Source: Clostridiales bacterium COT073_COT-073
GTDB taxonomy: Bacteria; Bacillota; Clostridia; Lachnospirales; Vallitaleaceae
Reading direction: 5' to 3'
DNA: 57,411 bases
NCBI GenBank assembly: GCA_003858485.1
Contig: RQYD01000021.1
Span: 1 to 57,411 of the forward strand
In this document: one piece after another, positions 1 through 7,305 of the stretch
How the letters are laid out: every line of letters begins with the position of its first letter
Numbering within the stretch: the stretch's first letter is position 1
Made by a program: the position numbers and the translations under genes
Notes under the pieces: model-generated
Database searches by the model: none
What the model saw: the letters and a program-made list of their open reading frames with translations, nothing else
Told to the model about the DNA's origin: nothing

Positions 1-12
1 GGTCGCATTCCT

Positions 13-212
13 CCCCTGGGCAATCGACTTCGTCTATTGCCCAGGGGACTCCGATTTTGCTCCGCAAAATCCTTTCCTTGCTCCTACAACTATCCCGGTA
101 GAAACGGAATGCTTCGCATTCCCCGCGCTTCGCGCTCCTGTTTCTGCCGGGAACGCACCGGAAAATGAATATGCCCGCTCCGCGGTCGCATTCATTTTCC
201 TTGCGTGCGTTC
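13..212. repeat. cluster of palindromes beside cdsA
   Basis: Four inverted repeats are packed into 200 bases. Positions 13-24 pair with 36-47, with a nested GAC-TTC-GTC in the loop. Positions 53-60 pair with 64-71 around a TCC triloop. Positions 94-105 pair with 140-151 and enclose two smaller hairpins with TTC triloops (106-122 and 125-135). Positions 151-158 pair with 205-212 and 160-170 with 190-200. The last arm runs into the cdsA stop codon. No coding signal is visible. The set could act as a terminator or RNA-processing site, or be an inserted palindromic repeat. Confidence 0.7.
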
Positions 213-1029
213 AATTCCAGCGATAGAGTAGTAACATAAAGTAGTATACAAATGGTGCTACAAATAAAATGCTGTCCAGTCGGTCCAGAATGCCGCCGTG
301 GCCGGGGATAAGATTGCCAAAGTCTTTGATTCCGGTTTCTCTTTTAATGGCTGATCCTACCAGATCTCCTACCTGGGAAAAAAGAGAACCCAAAAAACCC
401 AATGCTGCTAAGCTAAAATAGGCTTCTTTCGGCAATACAAAAAATTCTTTCCACTCCAGGAAAACTCCATATAAAAGGCAAATCAAAATACTGCCTGCAA
501 TCCCGCCAACTGCTCCTTCTATTGTTTTTTTAGGACTTAAAATCGGTGCTAATTTATGCTTGCCCAAGGTCACTCCACTAAAGTAGGCAAAAGTATCACT
601 GCTAAAAGCAATTAGCAGGACCAGCCAAACCAGTACTTTACCATGGGCTAATCCCTCCCGGATCAGCAAAATATGCATTAGCATATAAGGAATATATAAA
701 AATCCGACTATATTAATAAAGACATGCCTTAATTCTATTTTCGGATATAATAATACATAGGCAGCCAATTCTGTCATTAATACAAAACCGATTACTGTTT
801 TGGCAATATCCCTGTATTCAAAGTAAAAGCACAGAATATATACAATTGCTGCTATCATAGTCATTCCCAAAAGCAGTTTTTTATCCTTATAACCAAAAGC
901 CCGATTGAATTCAAAGATACCGATACAGGCAGCTGTTCCCGCCAATAGATACAGGTAAATGCCCCCAAAGTAAATACCGGCAATTACAATCGGTAGCGCC
1001 ACAACAGCCGATAGCACCCTTTGCTTCAT
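211..1029 (-). CDS. cdsA: phosphatidate cytidylyltransferase
   Basis: CdsA makes CDP-diacylglycerol from phosphatidic acid and CTP, the branch point of membrane phospholipid synthesis. The 272-residue protein has about eight hydrophobic segments. Near the C-terminus it carries the CdsA signature: SQVGDLVGSAIKR, then KDFG, PGHGG and DRLDS, which includes the metal- and CTP-binding acidic residues. The start follows directly on the uppS stop codon, and its ribosome site (GGAGGAGAAT) lies inside the end of uppS, so the two genes are translationally coupled. It is the last gene of a pyrH-frr-uppS-cdsA set, an order common in Firmicutes. The length is normal for the family. Confidence 0.96.
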   Translation of the reverse strand: MKQRVLSAVVALPIVIAGIYFGGIYLYLLAGTAACIGIFEFNRAFGYKDKKLLLGMTMIAAIVYILCFYFEYRDIAKTVIGFVLMTELAAYVLLYPKIELRHVFINIVGFLYIPYMLMHILLIREGLAHGKVLVWLVLLIAFSSDTFAYFSGVTLGKHKLAPILSPKKTIEGAVGGIAGSILICLLYGVFLEWKEFFVLPKEAYFSLAALGFLGSLFSQVGDLVGSAIKRETGIKDFGNLIPGHGGILDRLDSILFVAPFVYYFMLLLYRWN

Positions 1030-1728
1030 CTATTCTCCTCCAAAACGACGATTTCTCGCCAAATAAAAATTGATTGCTTCCCTTAAATCTGCTTCTTTAA
1101 AATCCGGCCAAAAAACATTGGTAATATAAATTTCACTGTAAGCAATCTGCCATAGTAAATAATTACTAACCCTACTTTCACCGCCAGTCCGAATTAAAAG
1201 TTCGGGTGCCGGAATATCGGATGTGTCCAAATAATGTTCAAATAATTCTTCATTCAATGCGGCGGCTTCTATTATACCATCCTTACATTGCTGCATCAGT
1301 TTTTGAGCCGCCCTGATGATTTCATCCCGCCCTCCGTAATTAAGCGCAATTTGCAGATTAAGTCCGGTAAAGTCTACAGTTGCCTTTTCTAATTCTGTGA
1401 TTTGCTCTCTGATATCCTGAGCTAAGCCGATTTTGTTGCCAATAACCCGAACCCGCATATTATTAGCAGCTGCGTCTTTAATGCTGGTTTTCAAAAACTT
1501 ACGTGCCAAGTCCATAATATAATTAACTTCTTTGGGCGAACGTTTCCAATTTTCAGTCGAAAAGGCGTACACTGTTAAGTATTTAATTCCATTTTCCCAA
1601 ACCAATTGGCTGATCTCTCTTAAATTATCCGCACCTTTTTGATGTCCGACCATTTGTGGAAGAAGCTTTTCTTTTGCCCAGCGTCTATTTCCATCCATAA
1701 TAATCGCAATATGTTGTAAATCGTTCAT
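1030..1728 (-). CDS. uppS: isoprenyl transferase (undecaprenyl diphosphate synthase)
   Basis: This is a cis-prenyltransferase that condenses isopentenyl diphosphate onto farnesyl diphosphate to give undecaprenyl diphosphate, the lipid carrier for cell-wall precursors. The N-terminus has the family motif HIAIIMDGNRRWA with the catalytic Asp at about residue 12. The C-terminal half has RTGGESRVSNYLLWQ, AYSEIY and FWPDF, all conserved in UppS. At 232 residues it is slightly short but complete. It is cotranscribed with cdsA, which it abuts, and is separated from frr by 226 bases that contain a 9-bp stem (1873-1881 with 1901-1909) without a clear T-run. Confidence 0.96.
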   Translation of the reverse strand: MNDLQHIAIIMDGNRRWAKEKLLPQMVGHQKGADNLREISQLVWENGIKYLTVYAFSTENWKRSPKEVNYIMDLARKFLKTSIKDAAANNMRVRVIGNKIGLAQDIREQITELEKATVDFTGLNLQIALNYGGRDEIIRAAQKLMQQCKDGIIEAAALNEELFEHYLDTSDIPAPELLIRTGGESRVSNYLLWQIAYSEIYITNVFWPDFKEADLREAINFYLARNRRFGGE

Positions 1729-1954
1729 ACTTCTACCTTTTCCGTTTTTCTTTTGCTGTAATTATGTAATGCCGCAATTCATTCCTTTCCTGTCCTGATG
1801 CTTACTTATCTCCCATTCTCCTGTCATTTTTCTCAATTTTCTTTGGTTTATTTCTTATAATTAATATGATACGGCTGCCTGTTTAAAAGCTAATGCCTGC
1901 CAGGCAGCCATATCCACTACGATTTATGAGTTTTTAACAACTTCAGAATTTATT

Positions 1955-2509
1955 TTATACTGTCATAATTTCCTTGGTTTTTTCTTCTACCAATTTATCA
2001 ATATCTTTCACAAATTTATCAGTTAAATCCTGAGTTTCTTTTTCCAGGTCTTTTAAGTCATCTTCCGTAATCAATTTATCTTGTTCTTGCTTTTTAAAGT
2101 CATGCATGGCATCACGGCGGATATTGCGGACTGCTACTTTGCCCTCTTCGCCCAAATGTTTTACTTTTTTGGTCAATTCTTTTCTTTTTTCCTCTGTCAG
2201 CTCCGGAAATACCAGGCGAATTACTTTCCCATCACTGGATGGAGTAATTCCAATATCAGACATATTAATTGCCTTTTCAATTGCCTTAATGACACTGGCA
2301 TCCCAAGGCTGAATTTGAATCATTCGTGCTTCCGGTACAGTCACATTGCCAACTTGTTGAATTGGTGTTGCCTGTCCATAGTAATCAACCATTACTTTAT
2401 CCAAAATATGGGGATTGGCACGCCCCGCCCGAACAGTATTTAACTCTTCTTTTAACACCGCCACACTTTTGGTCATCTTTTCCTGATAAACTTTTACTAA
2501 GTTATCCAT
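1955..2509 (-). CDS. frr: ribosome recycling factor
   Basis: RRF splits the post-termination ribosome together with EF-G. The 184-residue protein matches the family in full: the N-terminal helix, LNTVRAGRANPHILDKVMV, the domain-II segment with PIQQVGNVTVPEAR, and a long C-terminal helix with KKVKHLGEEGKVAVRNIRRD. I place the start at MDNLVKV (2509) rather than six codons upstream, because the upstream codons are themselves the ribosome site (GAGGAGG, spaced 6 bases from this ATG). It lies downstream of pyrH, the usual partner. Confidence 0.96.
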   Translation of the reverse strand: MDNLVKVYQEKMTKSVAVLKEELNTVRAGRANPHILDKVMVDYYGQATPIQQVGNVTVPEARMIQIQPWDASVIKAIEKAINMSDIGITPSSDGKVIRLVFPELTEEKRKELTKKVKHLGEEGKVAVRNIRRDAMHDFKKQEQDKLITEDDLKDLEKETQDLTDKFVKDIDKLVEEKTKEIMTV

Positions 2510-2731
2510 AAAATCCTCCTCATTCATATTATTTATGCTCTCATTTTTATAAACTCAACTTGCCCTTAATTTTAGGATCGAAGCTTTTGGCTTCAGCTAT
2601 TATAAAGAATCATCCCCATGTATGCAGGAAAGATGAGTCATTTATTGCCTTTTCCGTACCGATCCGGTGTTGCTCCTCTGCCGATTTCGGTGCTGTCTGT
2701 TCCATTGCTCTGCCGTTCCGCTATCTACCGG

Positions 2732-3439
2732 TTATTCGGCCAAAATCGAAGTTCCCTTTTGTCGGCCTTCAGCTGCCGCCAAAATCGCATTTTCTTCTCC
2801 AAAGAAAAAAACCTCCATCGGCATTTTATTTTCCAGGCAAAGCTGAGCGGCCGTCATATCCATAACCTTTAAGCCCTTAGCGATCACATCTGATAATGTC
2901 ATCTTTTCAAAACGAATGGCATCCGGATATTGGTTGGGGTCCTTATCATAGACACCATCAATATTTTTAGCCAATAAAATTGCATCTGCTTCCATTTGCA
3001 ATGCCCGCAGTGCTGCGCCGGTATCGGTTGAAAAATAAGGATGCCCGGTTCCACCGGCAAAAAAGACAATCTTTCCGGCATTTAAATAACTTATCATTGC
3101 TTCTTTAGAATATACTTCGGTAAATGTTCCAACCGGAAACGGTGTCATAATGACCGAATCCAAACCCACCATCCGAAATACAGCCGCTGCATACTGGCAA
3201 TTCATCACCGTTGCCATCATTCCGATTTCATCGGCCTTGGAACGGTCCATTCGCTCACTGCTGCGTCCCCGCCAAAAGTTACCGCCGCCAATCACAATTC
3301 CCACTTGTAACCCTTGTTCAACAGCACTTTTTACCTGTCTGGCCACATTTAAAGTTGATGCTTCATCAAATTTTCCAGTATTTCCACCGGAAAGTGTTTC
3401 GCCGCTAAGTTTTAGCAGCACTCTTTTGTACTTTAACAT
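2732..3439 (-). CDS. pyrH: UMP kinase
   Basis: Phosphorylates UMP to UDP. It belongs to the bacterial amino-acid-kinase-fold type and is unrelated to eukaryotic UMP/CMP kinases. Visible motifs are RVLLKLSGETL at the N-terminus, GIVIGGGNFWRGR, the MATVMNC helix, and DTGAALRALQMEADAILLAKN followed by DGVYDKDP in the nucleotide-binding half. Its 235 residues are typical. It is the first gene of the pyrH-frr-uppS-cdsA group in this window; rpsB and tsf, often found upstream, are not next to it here. A good ribosome site (AAGGAGG) precedes the start. Confidence 0.97.
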   Translation of the reverse strand: MLKYKRVLLKLSGETLSGGNTGKFDEASTLNVARQVKSAVEQGLQVGIVIGGGNFWRGRSSERMDRSKADEIGMMATVMNCQYAAAVFRMVGLDSVIMTPFPVGTFTEVYSKEAMISYLNAGKIVFFAGGTGHPYFSTDTGAALRALQMEADAILLAKNIDGVYDKDPNQYPDAIRFEKMTLSDVIAKGLKVMDMTAAQLCLENKMPMEVFFFGEENAILAAAEGRQKGTSILAE

Positions 3440-3715
3440 ATATCCTCCTTGAGGTAATCTTGCTATATGATATCAATTTATCATATCATTTTTTAGAAGA
3501 ATTATCAACTGTTTCATATGTTTGATTTATTTTCTCCCAGGTTGGAAGATAATGTCTGATTTTCCTCTTTTGTCTACCTCCTATTTAATTTAGCAACAGG
3601 TCAATAATAGTATATCTCCTCCCTTGATCAATGTCAACTTTTTAACCTTCTTTCTATCGGATTGTCATTGCTTTTTTGCTTATTTTATTATATGATATAT
3701 TCAATTTTCCTGCAT

Positions 3716-3930
3716 TCCCCAGAGCAGTCTTTTTTAAGGCATGTGCTACAAAAGCTATCCCGCGCAGCAAGTGACTAAAGCAAGGTATAACCGCAAGTCA
3801 TCTTACACAGTAAATGGCGAAAGGCCTGTGCCAGGAAAGCATCTTTTCGTAGAAAAGTGCATGTGCCTGCTCCCTGGAGAGGATGGGGTCAAAAAAGGCC
3901 GCGGGAAAGTTAAGTGATATATTATAATTT
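3716..3930 (-). repeat. dispersed intergenic repeat, copy 1
   Basis: Read on the minus strand from 3930, this stretch starts ACTTTCCCGCGGCCTTTTTT and continues through GGGAGCAGGCACATG, TACTGTGTAAGATG and TAGCACATGCCTTAAAAAA. The first part matches 57313-57370. The last part matches 37975-38020 on the plus strand, apart from about 50 extra bases here. It fills much of the 629-base gap between pyrH and the rhodanese gene. The rest of that gap (3440-3715) is AT-rich with no gene that I can see. Confidence 0.65.
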
Positions 3931-4068
3931 TCCACCCTTTTGTCGCGCATGGTCTATACTGATATAAAACCGGCAGAACCCACCCGGAAGGAGCCAATTC
4001 CCGTAAAAGTATATGACACATGAGCAAAATAGCGAAACAAAAGACAATAGATATGTAAGGAGTATATA

Positions 4069-4545
4069 ATGAAAAAAACACTGTATTTAATTACACTTAT
4101 TTTATTGTTGTCAGCTTGTCAGACTGATAATAAACAGCTGCCCGACAATCATGTACAAGCTGAGCAAAATAGTTCAAGCAAAAATATTACTAAGTCAGAG
4201 GATAATAATTCTCAAACCGCTGAGTCCCAAAAAGCGGTCTATCAAAAAATCAGCGCTGAGGATGCTAAAAAGATGATGGATGAGCAGTCAGTGGTCATTG
4301 TCGATGTCCGAACGGAAGCTGAATACAAAGGCGGACATATTCTCAATGCAATTTTATTGCCCAATGAAACCATCGGCAAAGAAGCTCCGGCTGAGCTGCC
4401 AGATAAACAAGCTACTATTTTAGTATATTGCCGCAGCGGTAATCGTAGCCGCCAGGCCGCCAATAAATTAATTGAACTGGGCTACCAAAACATTTATGAT
4501 TTTGGCGGAATCGGCGACTGGAAATATGATATCATTACTGAATAA
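4069..4545 (+). CDS. rhodanese-domain lipoprotein
   Basis: A secreted lipoprotein: the 16-residue signal ends in the lipobox LLSAC, so Cys17 should be lipidated and anchor the protein to the outer face of the membrane. A low-complexity linker rich in Asn, Ser and Glu (20-55) leads to one rhodanese domain (about 58-158). The domain has VIVDVRTEAEYKGGHI and the active-site loop CRSGNRSR, with catalytic Cys121. Such proteins carry persulfide sulfur, and the physiological acceptor is unknown. The gene is monocistronic, with a weak inverted repeat (4575-4616) downstream. A decayed copy of its 3' end lies at 6150-6212. Confidence 0.9.
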   Translation: MKKTLYLITLILLLSACQTDNKQLPDNHVQAEQNSSSKNITKSEDNNSQTAESQKAVYQKISAEDAKKMMDEQSVVIVDVRTEAEYKGGHILNAILLPNETIGKEAPAELPDKQATILVYCRSGNRSRQAANKLIELGYQNIYDFGGIGDWKYDIITE

Positions 4546-4574
4546 TTTAAGCTGTCTTTAAAGCATTGAATTGG

Positions 4575-4616
4575 AATGACCGCTCTTTCTGATATCTTTT
4601 GGCAAGGGTGGTCATT
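4575..4616 (+). terminator. weak hairpin after the rhodanese gene
   Basis: AATGACC at 4575-4581 pairs with GGTCATT at 4610-4616 across a long loop, and there is no proper T-run. It may be a weak terminator. Confidence 0.3.
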
Positions 4617-4655
4617 ACTTATACAAATTCTGATAATAAATATACAAAAACCTCC

Positions 4656-4684
4656 TGGCAATTTTCTGAAAAATATGTTATAAT
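4656..4684 (+). promoter_or_regulatory. possible promoter of the GlsB-like gene
   Basis: A perfect -10 TATAAT at 4679-4684 sits 17 bases after a poor -35 (TGGCAA, 4656-4661). Downstream, an imperfect palindrome built of TGATCGATCA/ATCATT elements (4728-4747) overlaps a possible 10-codon leader ORF (4727-4759, MNDRSIIPKM) that has its own AGAGGTG ribosome site. Whether the leader is translated cannot be judged from sequence. Confidence 0.45.
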
Positions 4685-4831
4685 AACAATATCGTATTTA
4701 CAATTCTTAAATAAAAAGAGGTGTGTATGAATGATCGATCAATCATTCCTAAGATGTGAAAACGAAGGCTAATCTGAAATTGCAAAACTTATTACCGTAA
4801 AATACTGTAATAAGAAGAAAGGAGATTTACT

Positions 4832-5083
4832 ATGGGATTCATCTGGTCATTAATTGTCGGAGCGATCATTGGGGCTATTGCCGGAGCAATTACAAATAAA
4901 GGGAAATCAATGGGCATTATTGCTGATATTATTGCAGGATTAGTTGGTTCTTCAATTGGACAAGCACTGTTCGGTAGCTGGGGACCAAGTTTAGCCGGGA
5001 TGGCACTTATTCCTTCGATTTTAGGGGCTGTAATTTTAGTAGCAGTTATCTCTTTCTTTCTGGGAAAGTCAAGAAATAATTAA
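4832..5083 (+). CDS. GlsB/YeaQ/YmgE family membrane protein
   Basis: A small, very hydrophobic, glycine-rich protein of 83 residues with three predicted membrane segments. It has the family pattern GAIIGAIAGAITNKG near the N-terminus, a central IADIIAGLVGSSIGQALFG, and a short C-terminal anchor ending in GKSRNN. The family (once labelled transglycosylase-associated) is linked to envelope and general stress, without a proven biochemical activity. A strong AAGGAG ribosome site precedes the start and a strong terminator follows, so it is transcribed alone, possibly from the promoter at 4656-4684. Confidence 0.88.
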   Translation: MGFIWSLIVGAIIGAIAGAITNKGKSMGIIADIIAGLVGSSIGQALFGSWGPSLAGMALIPSILGAVILVAVISFFLGKSRNN

Positions 5084-5116
5084 TGCAAATGAAAAAATGC
5101 TGAAATAGTAACATAA

Positions 5117-5156
5117 GCAATATCATAAAGCAATTATTTTATGATATTGCTTTTTT
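5117..5156 (+). terminator. Rho-independent terminator
   Basis: GCAATATCATAAA pairs with TTTATGATATTGC and is followed by a T-run at 5151-5156. It ends the GlsB-like transcript. Confidence 0.85.
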
Positions 5157-5178
5157 AAAAATATGTCAGGAGGTTACG

Positions 5179-6042
5179 ATAGGTATTTTAGGACAAATTT
5201 GGTTGTTATTCTCTATTTTCTGTGTGGCTGGTCTGTTATTCACTGTCATTCGCAACCGGTACTTTTCTTTAAAAACAAAATTAATCATTCATTTGATTGC
5301 TTTTATTGCTGCAATGTTGGTCAATTATATTACCGCCAGTGGCTTAATCAGTGGTTTCTCCCAAAGTGAAATCTCACAAAAGTATCATACCTTAATTACA
5401 CCAGCCGGCTTTGCTTTCTCGATCTGGGGTGTTATTTATGGTCTGCTCTTTCTTTGTCTGCTTTTTTGGTTATGGAAAAAGAACGATATCGATCAGCAGC
5501 CACTTTTGCATCAGCTCTCTCCCTGGATTTGGATGATGCTGGCTGTGAACATTGCCTGGAATATTGTTTTTTCCCTGTCTCTAATTGGTGCATCCCTGCT
5601 CTTTATTCTGATGTACTGGATCATTTTGTTATTGATCTGCCATAAGCTCAAAGGAAATCTCAATTTATTCAGCATCAGCTTTGGCATTCATTTGGGCTGG
5701 ATCACTGTGGCTTCAATTGTTAATTTCTTTGCCTTTCTGGTACAGCTAAATGGTCAGGATTTACAGTCCTCATCTGCCCTGTGGTATAATATTGCCCTGC
5801 TTTTTGGTATATTGATGGGCTTTTTGTTGATATTTATTTTAAAAAACGGAGCTGTTCCGCTAGCGATGGCATGGGCCTACTTTGGAATTTACATGAAGTT
5901 AAACAGTATCCCGGATAATACCAATTTGATCCTCAAATTAAATACCCTAACCGGAATTATTTTTCTATTGGGGCTGAGTCTGGGTTCCTTTGTTGGTTTA
6001 AAATGGAGAAAATTGTTTGGCAACAAACCAAACCAGTCCTAA
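5179..6042 (+). CDS. TspO/MBR-related tryptophan-rich membrane protein
   Basis: An integral membrane protein with seven or more hydrophobic segments. The motif ITPAGFAFSIWGVIYGLL (about residue 75 from this start) and scattered Trp residues are typical of the long tryptophan-rich sensory protein group related to TspO. TspO proteins bind porphyrins and other small hydrophobic ligands; the role of this subgroup is unknown. No ATG fits: the only good ribosome site (AGGAGG, 5168-5173) is followed after 5 bases by ATA at 5179 and later by ATT at 5185, whereas the first ordinary alternative start is TTG at 5203, 29 bases away. I therefore use ATA, possibly a mutated ATG. A terminator follows. Confidence 0.7.
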   Translation: MGILGQIWLLFSIFCVAGLLFTVIRNRYFSLKTKLIIHLIAFIAAMLVNYITASGLISGFSQSEISQKYHTLITPAGFAFSIWGVIYGLLFLCLLFWLWKKNDIDQQPLLHQLSPWIWMMLAVNIAWNIVFSLSLIGASLLFILMYWIILLLICHKLKGNLNLFSISFGIHLGWITVASIVNFFAFLVQLNGQDLQSSSALWYNIALLFGILMGFLLIFILKNGAVPLAMAWAYFGIYMKLNSIPDNTNLILKLNTLTGIIFLLGLSLGSFVGLKWRKLFGNKPNQS

Positions 6043-6049
6043 GCGTTAG

Positions 6050-6091
6050 CAAAGACCTGAGTATCAAAAATCACTCAGGTCTTTGTTTTAT
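6050..6091 (+). terminator. Rho-independent terminator
   Basis: CAAAGACCTGAGT (6050-6062) pairs with ACTCAGGTCTTTG (6073-6085), followed by TTTTATTTTATTT. Confidence 0.85.
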
Positions 6092-6145
6092 TTTATTTCC
6101 GTAACAATCTGATGATACTCATCCCTTTTCCCAGTCCTTGACTGG
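6091..6145 (-). pseudogene. remnant resembling the 3' end of tsaE
   Basis: On the minus strand this encodes KRDEYHQIVTEIK followed by a stop. The intact tsaE at 34282 ends KSDEYRRITIEIK plus stop. The DNA similarity runs about 50 bases past the stop on both sides, including the flanking ATTTTATTTC, with one 2-base gap. It has the same orientation as tsaE. Too short to be certain. Confidence 0.45.
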
Positions 6146-6149
6146 TTTT

Positions 6150-6212
6150 GAACCGGGCTGTCAAAATATTTATGATTTTGGCGAAACTGGTGACTGGAAA
6201 TATGATTTGTTA
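6150..6212 (+). pseudogene. remnant of a rhodanese gene 3' end
   Basis: Encodes CQNIYDFGETGDWKYD, against YQNIYDFGGIGDWKYD at the C-terminus of the intact rhodanese gene (4069-4545). No start and no upstream domain remain. The fragment ends exactly at the stop codon of the MerR gene on the other strand. Confidence 0.7.
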
Positions 6213-7055
6213 CGACAGCTCTTCTCTGGCAATCGGCATTAAAACTTCTGTTACAAATAATGATTTTTCTTGCGTAGTCCAATAATCGACCACATATCGT
6301 TCGTAGGACTCTCCTTTTAAAGTGTAATTATTTTCTTTGGCAAATTCTTCTATTCTCTTATATGCCTTTTCAATCTCTTCAAAGCTTCCGATATGATAAG
6401 TCGATAAGAATTGCCCCCCAAAATTAATTTTGCCAATCCCTTCTTCCACATCATTTAATCCTTTTTGAAAAATCGTCGCTGTATTGATTTTACAGCTGAT
6501 TTTATCCTGATAAGAATTAAATTTTAAAATAACTGGTCCTGTGATTTCTTCGCCGCTCAATTCCAGTAATTTCACCCATGGAATATTAATAATCGATTCT
6601 TTATAACAGTATTTAAATTCCTGCTTTAAAGAAGGATAGCTTCTCTCCTCAATTTCTTTTACAATAACTTTTTCATCTTTAAACTGTATTACCAAAGCCG
6701 CCTCATCAATGAGCAATTTCCAGTCCATGGCAGCTTTGATTTTATTCTCAATTTTTCTTCTTTCTTCTCTTAATTCATTCGCCTTTTCTTTTAAGCTTTC
6801 CAGGATATAATCATAATTATAAGAGTTAAAATTTTCTCTTATTTCACTTAAACTATAACCCATTTGCTTAAAATATTTCAATATCATAATGTCATGCATA
6901 TTATCCATACTATAATAGCGATAACTATTATACTCTGAAATATGTTCCGGCTTTATCACATCAATATCATCATAATATCTCAATGTTTTTTTCGATATAT
7001 TACAAATTTTACTTACATCTCCAATTAAATATTTATCCCGATATTGTTTTGACAT
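6210..7055 (-). CDS. MerR-family regulator with GyrI-like sensor domain
   Basis: Residues 10-80 form a MerR winged helix (IGDVSKICNISKKTLRYYDD, then KYFKQMGYSLSEI). A dimer coiled coil rich in Lys and Glu follows (85-115), and residues 120-281 look like a GyrI/BmrR-type effector-binding domain (PVILKF, GGQFLSTYHIGSFEEI). MerR activators twist promoters whose -10 and -35 are 19 bases apart; the microcompartment promoter at 33786-33816 has exactly that layout. The start has an AAGGAGG site and lies 28 bases after the stop of the interrupted DUF4125 gene, so the regulator was probably the last gene of the cut operon. The tet(O) element now cuts it off from the operon promoter. The effector is unknown. 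Confidence 0.88.
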   Translation of the reverse strand: MSKQYRDKYLIGDVSKICNISKKTLRYYDDIDVIKPEHISEYNSYRYYSMDNMHDIMILKYFKQMGYSLSEIRENFNSYNYDYILESLKEKANELREERRKIENKIKAAMDWKLLIDEAALVIQFKDEKVIVKEIEERSYPSLKQEFKYCYKESIINIPWVKLLELSGEEITGPVILKFNSYQDKISCKINTATIFQKGLNDVEEGIGKINFGGQFLSTYHIGSFEEIEKAYKRIEEFAKENNYTLKGESYERYVVDYWTTQEKSLFVTEVLMPIAREELS

Positions 7056-7083
7056 GATATCGCCTCCTTTCTAGTAAAATATT

Positions 7084-7305
7084 TTAGTCATTTTGTTTTA
7101 ACTTTTCCAGATTTTGTAAAACCAAATTATTTCCTAAACCAGCGTGGGATAAAAAAAAGCCTAATATCTTCACTAAAGTCATATCAGAATAGGATTTTAA
7201 TTCGCCCCGCATATATGTTTCTGCCGAAGTGGAATTTACACTATCGAAAGTTGAAAATAATGGTCGACTGCCTTTATCCCCTTCTGACTGCTCTAACTCA
7301 GTCGG
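7084..7305 (-). pseudogene. DUF4125 family protein, 3' part (split by transposon)
   Basis: This is the 3' end of a gene whose 5' part lies at 18294-18653. It encodes GSRPLFSTFDSVNSTSAETY and MRGELKSYS, which match the C-terminal half of DUF4125 proteins (typically GRP...TSFETYLRGELKTYS). Joining it at the shared GA dinucleotide to the 5' part gives one open frame of 193 residues, the normal family size. It has no start of its own and overlaps the last codons of the recombinase in another frame. MerR follows after 28 bases. Confidence 0.85.

Noticed and set aside
2081-2443. Plus-strand ORFs over frr and pyrH
   Set aside because: Antisense shadows of well-conserved genes without ribosome sites.
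3803-4081. Minus-strand ORF of 92 codons before the rhodanese gene
   Set aside because: It reads through the dispersed repeat and the rhodanese promoter region, has no ribosome site and no domain-like composition.
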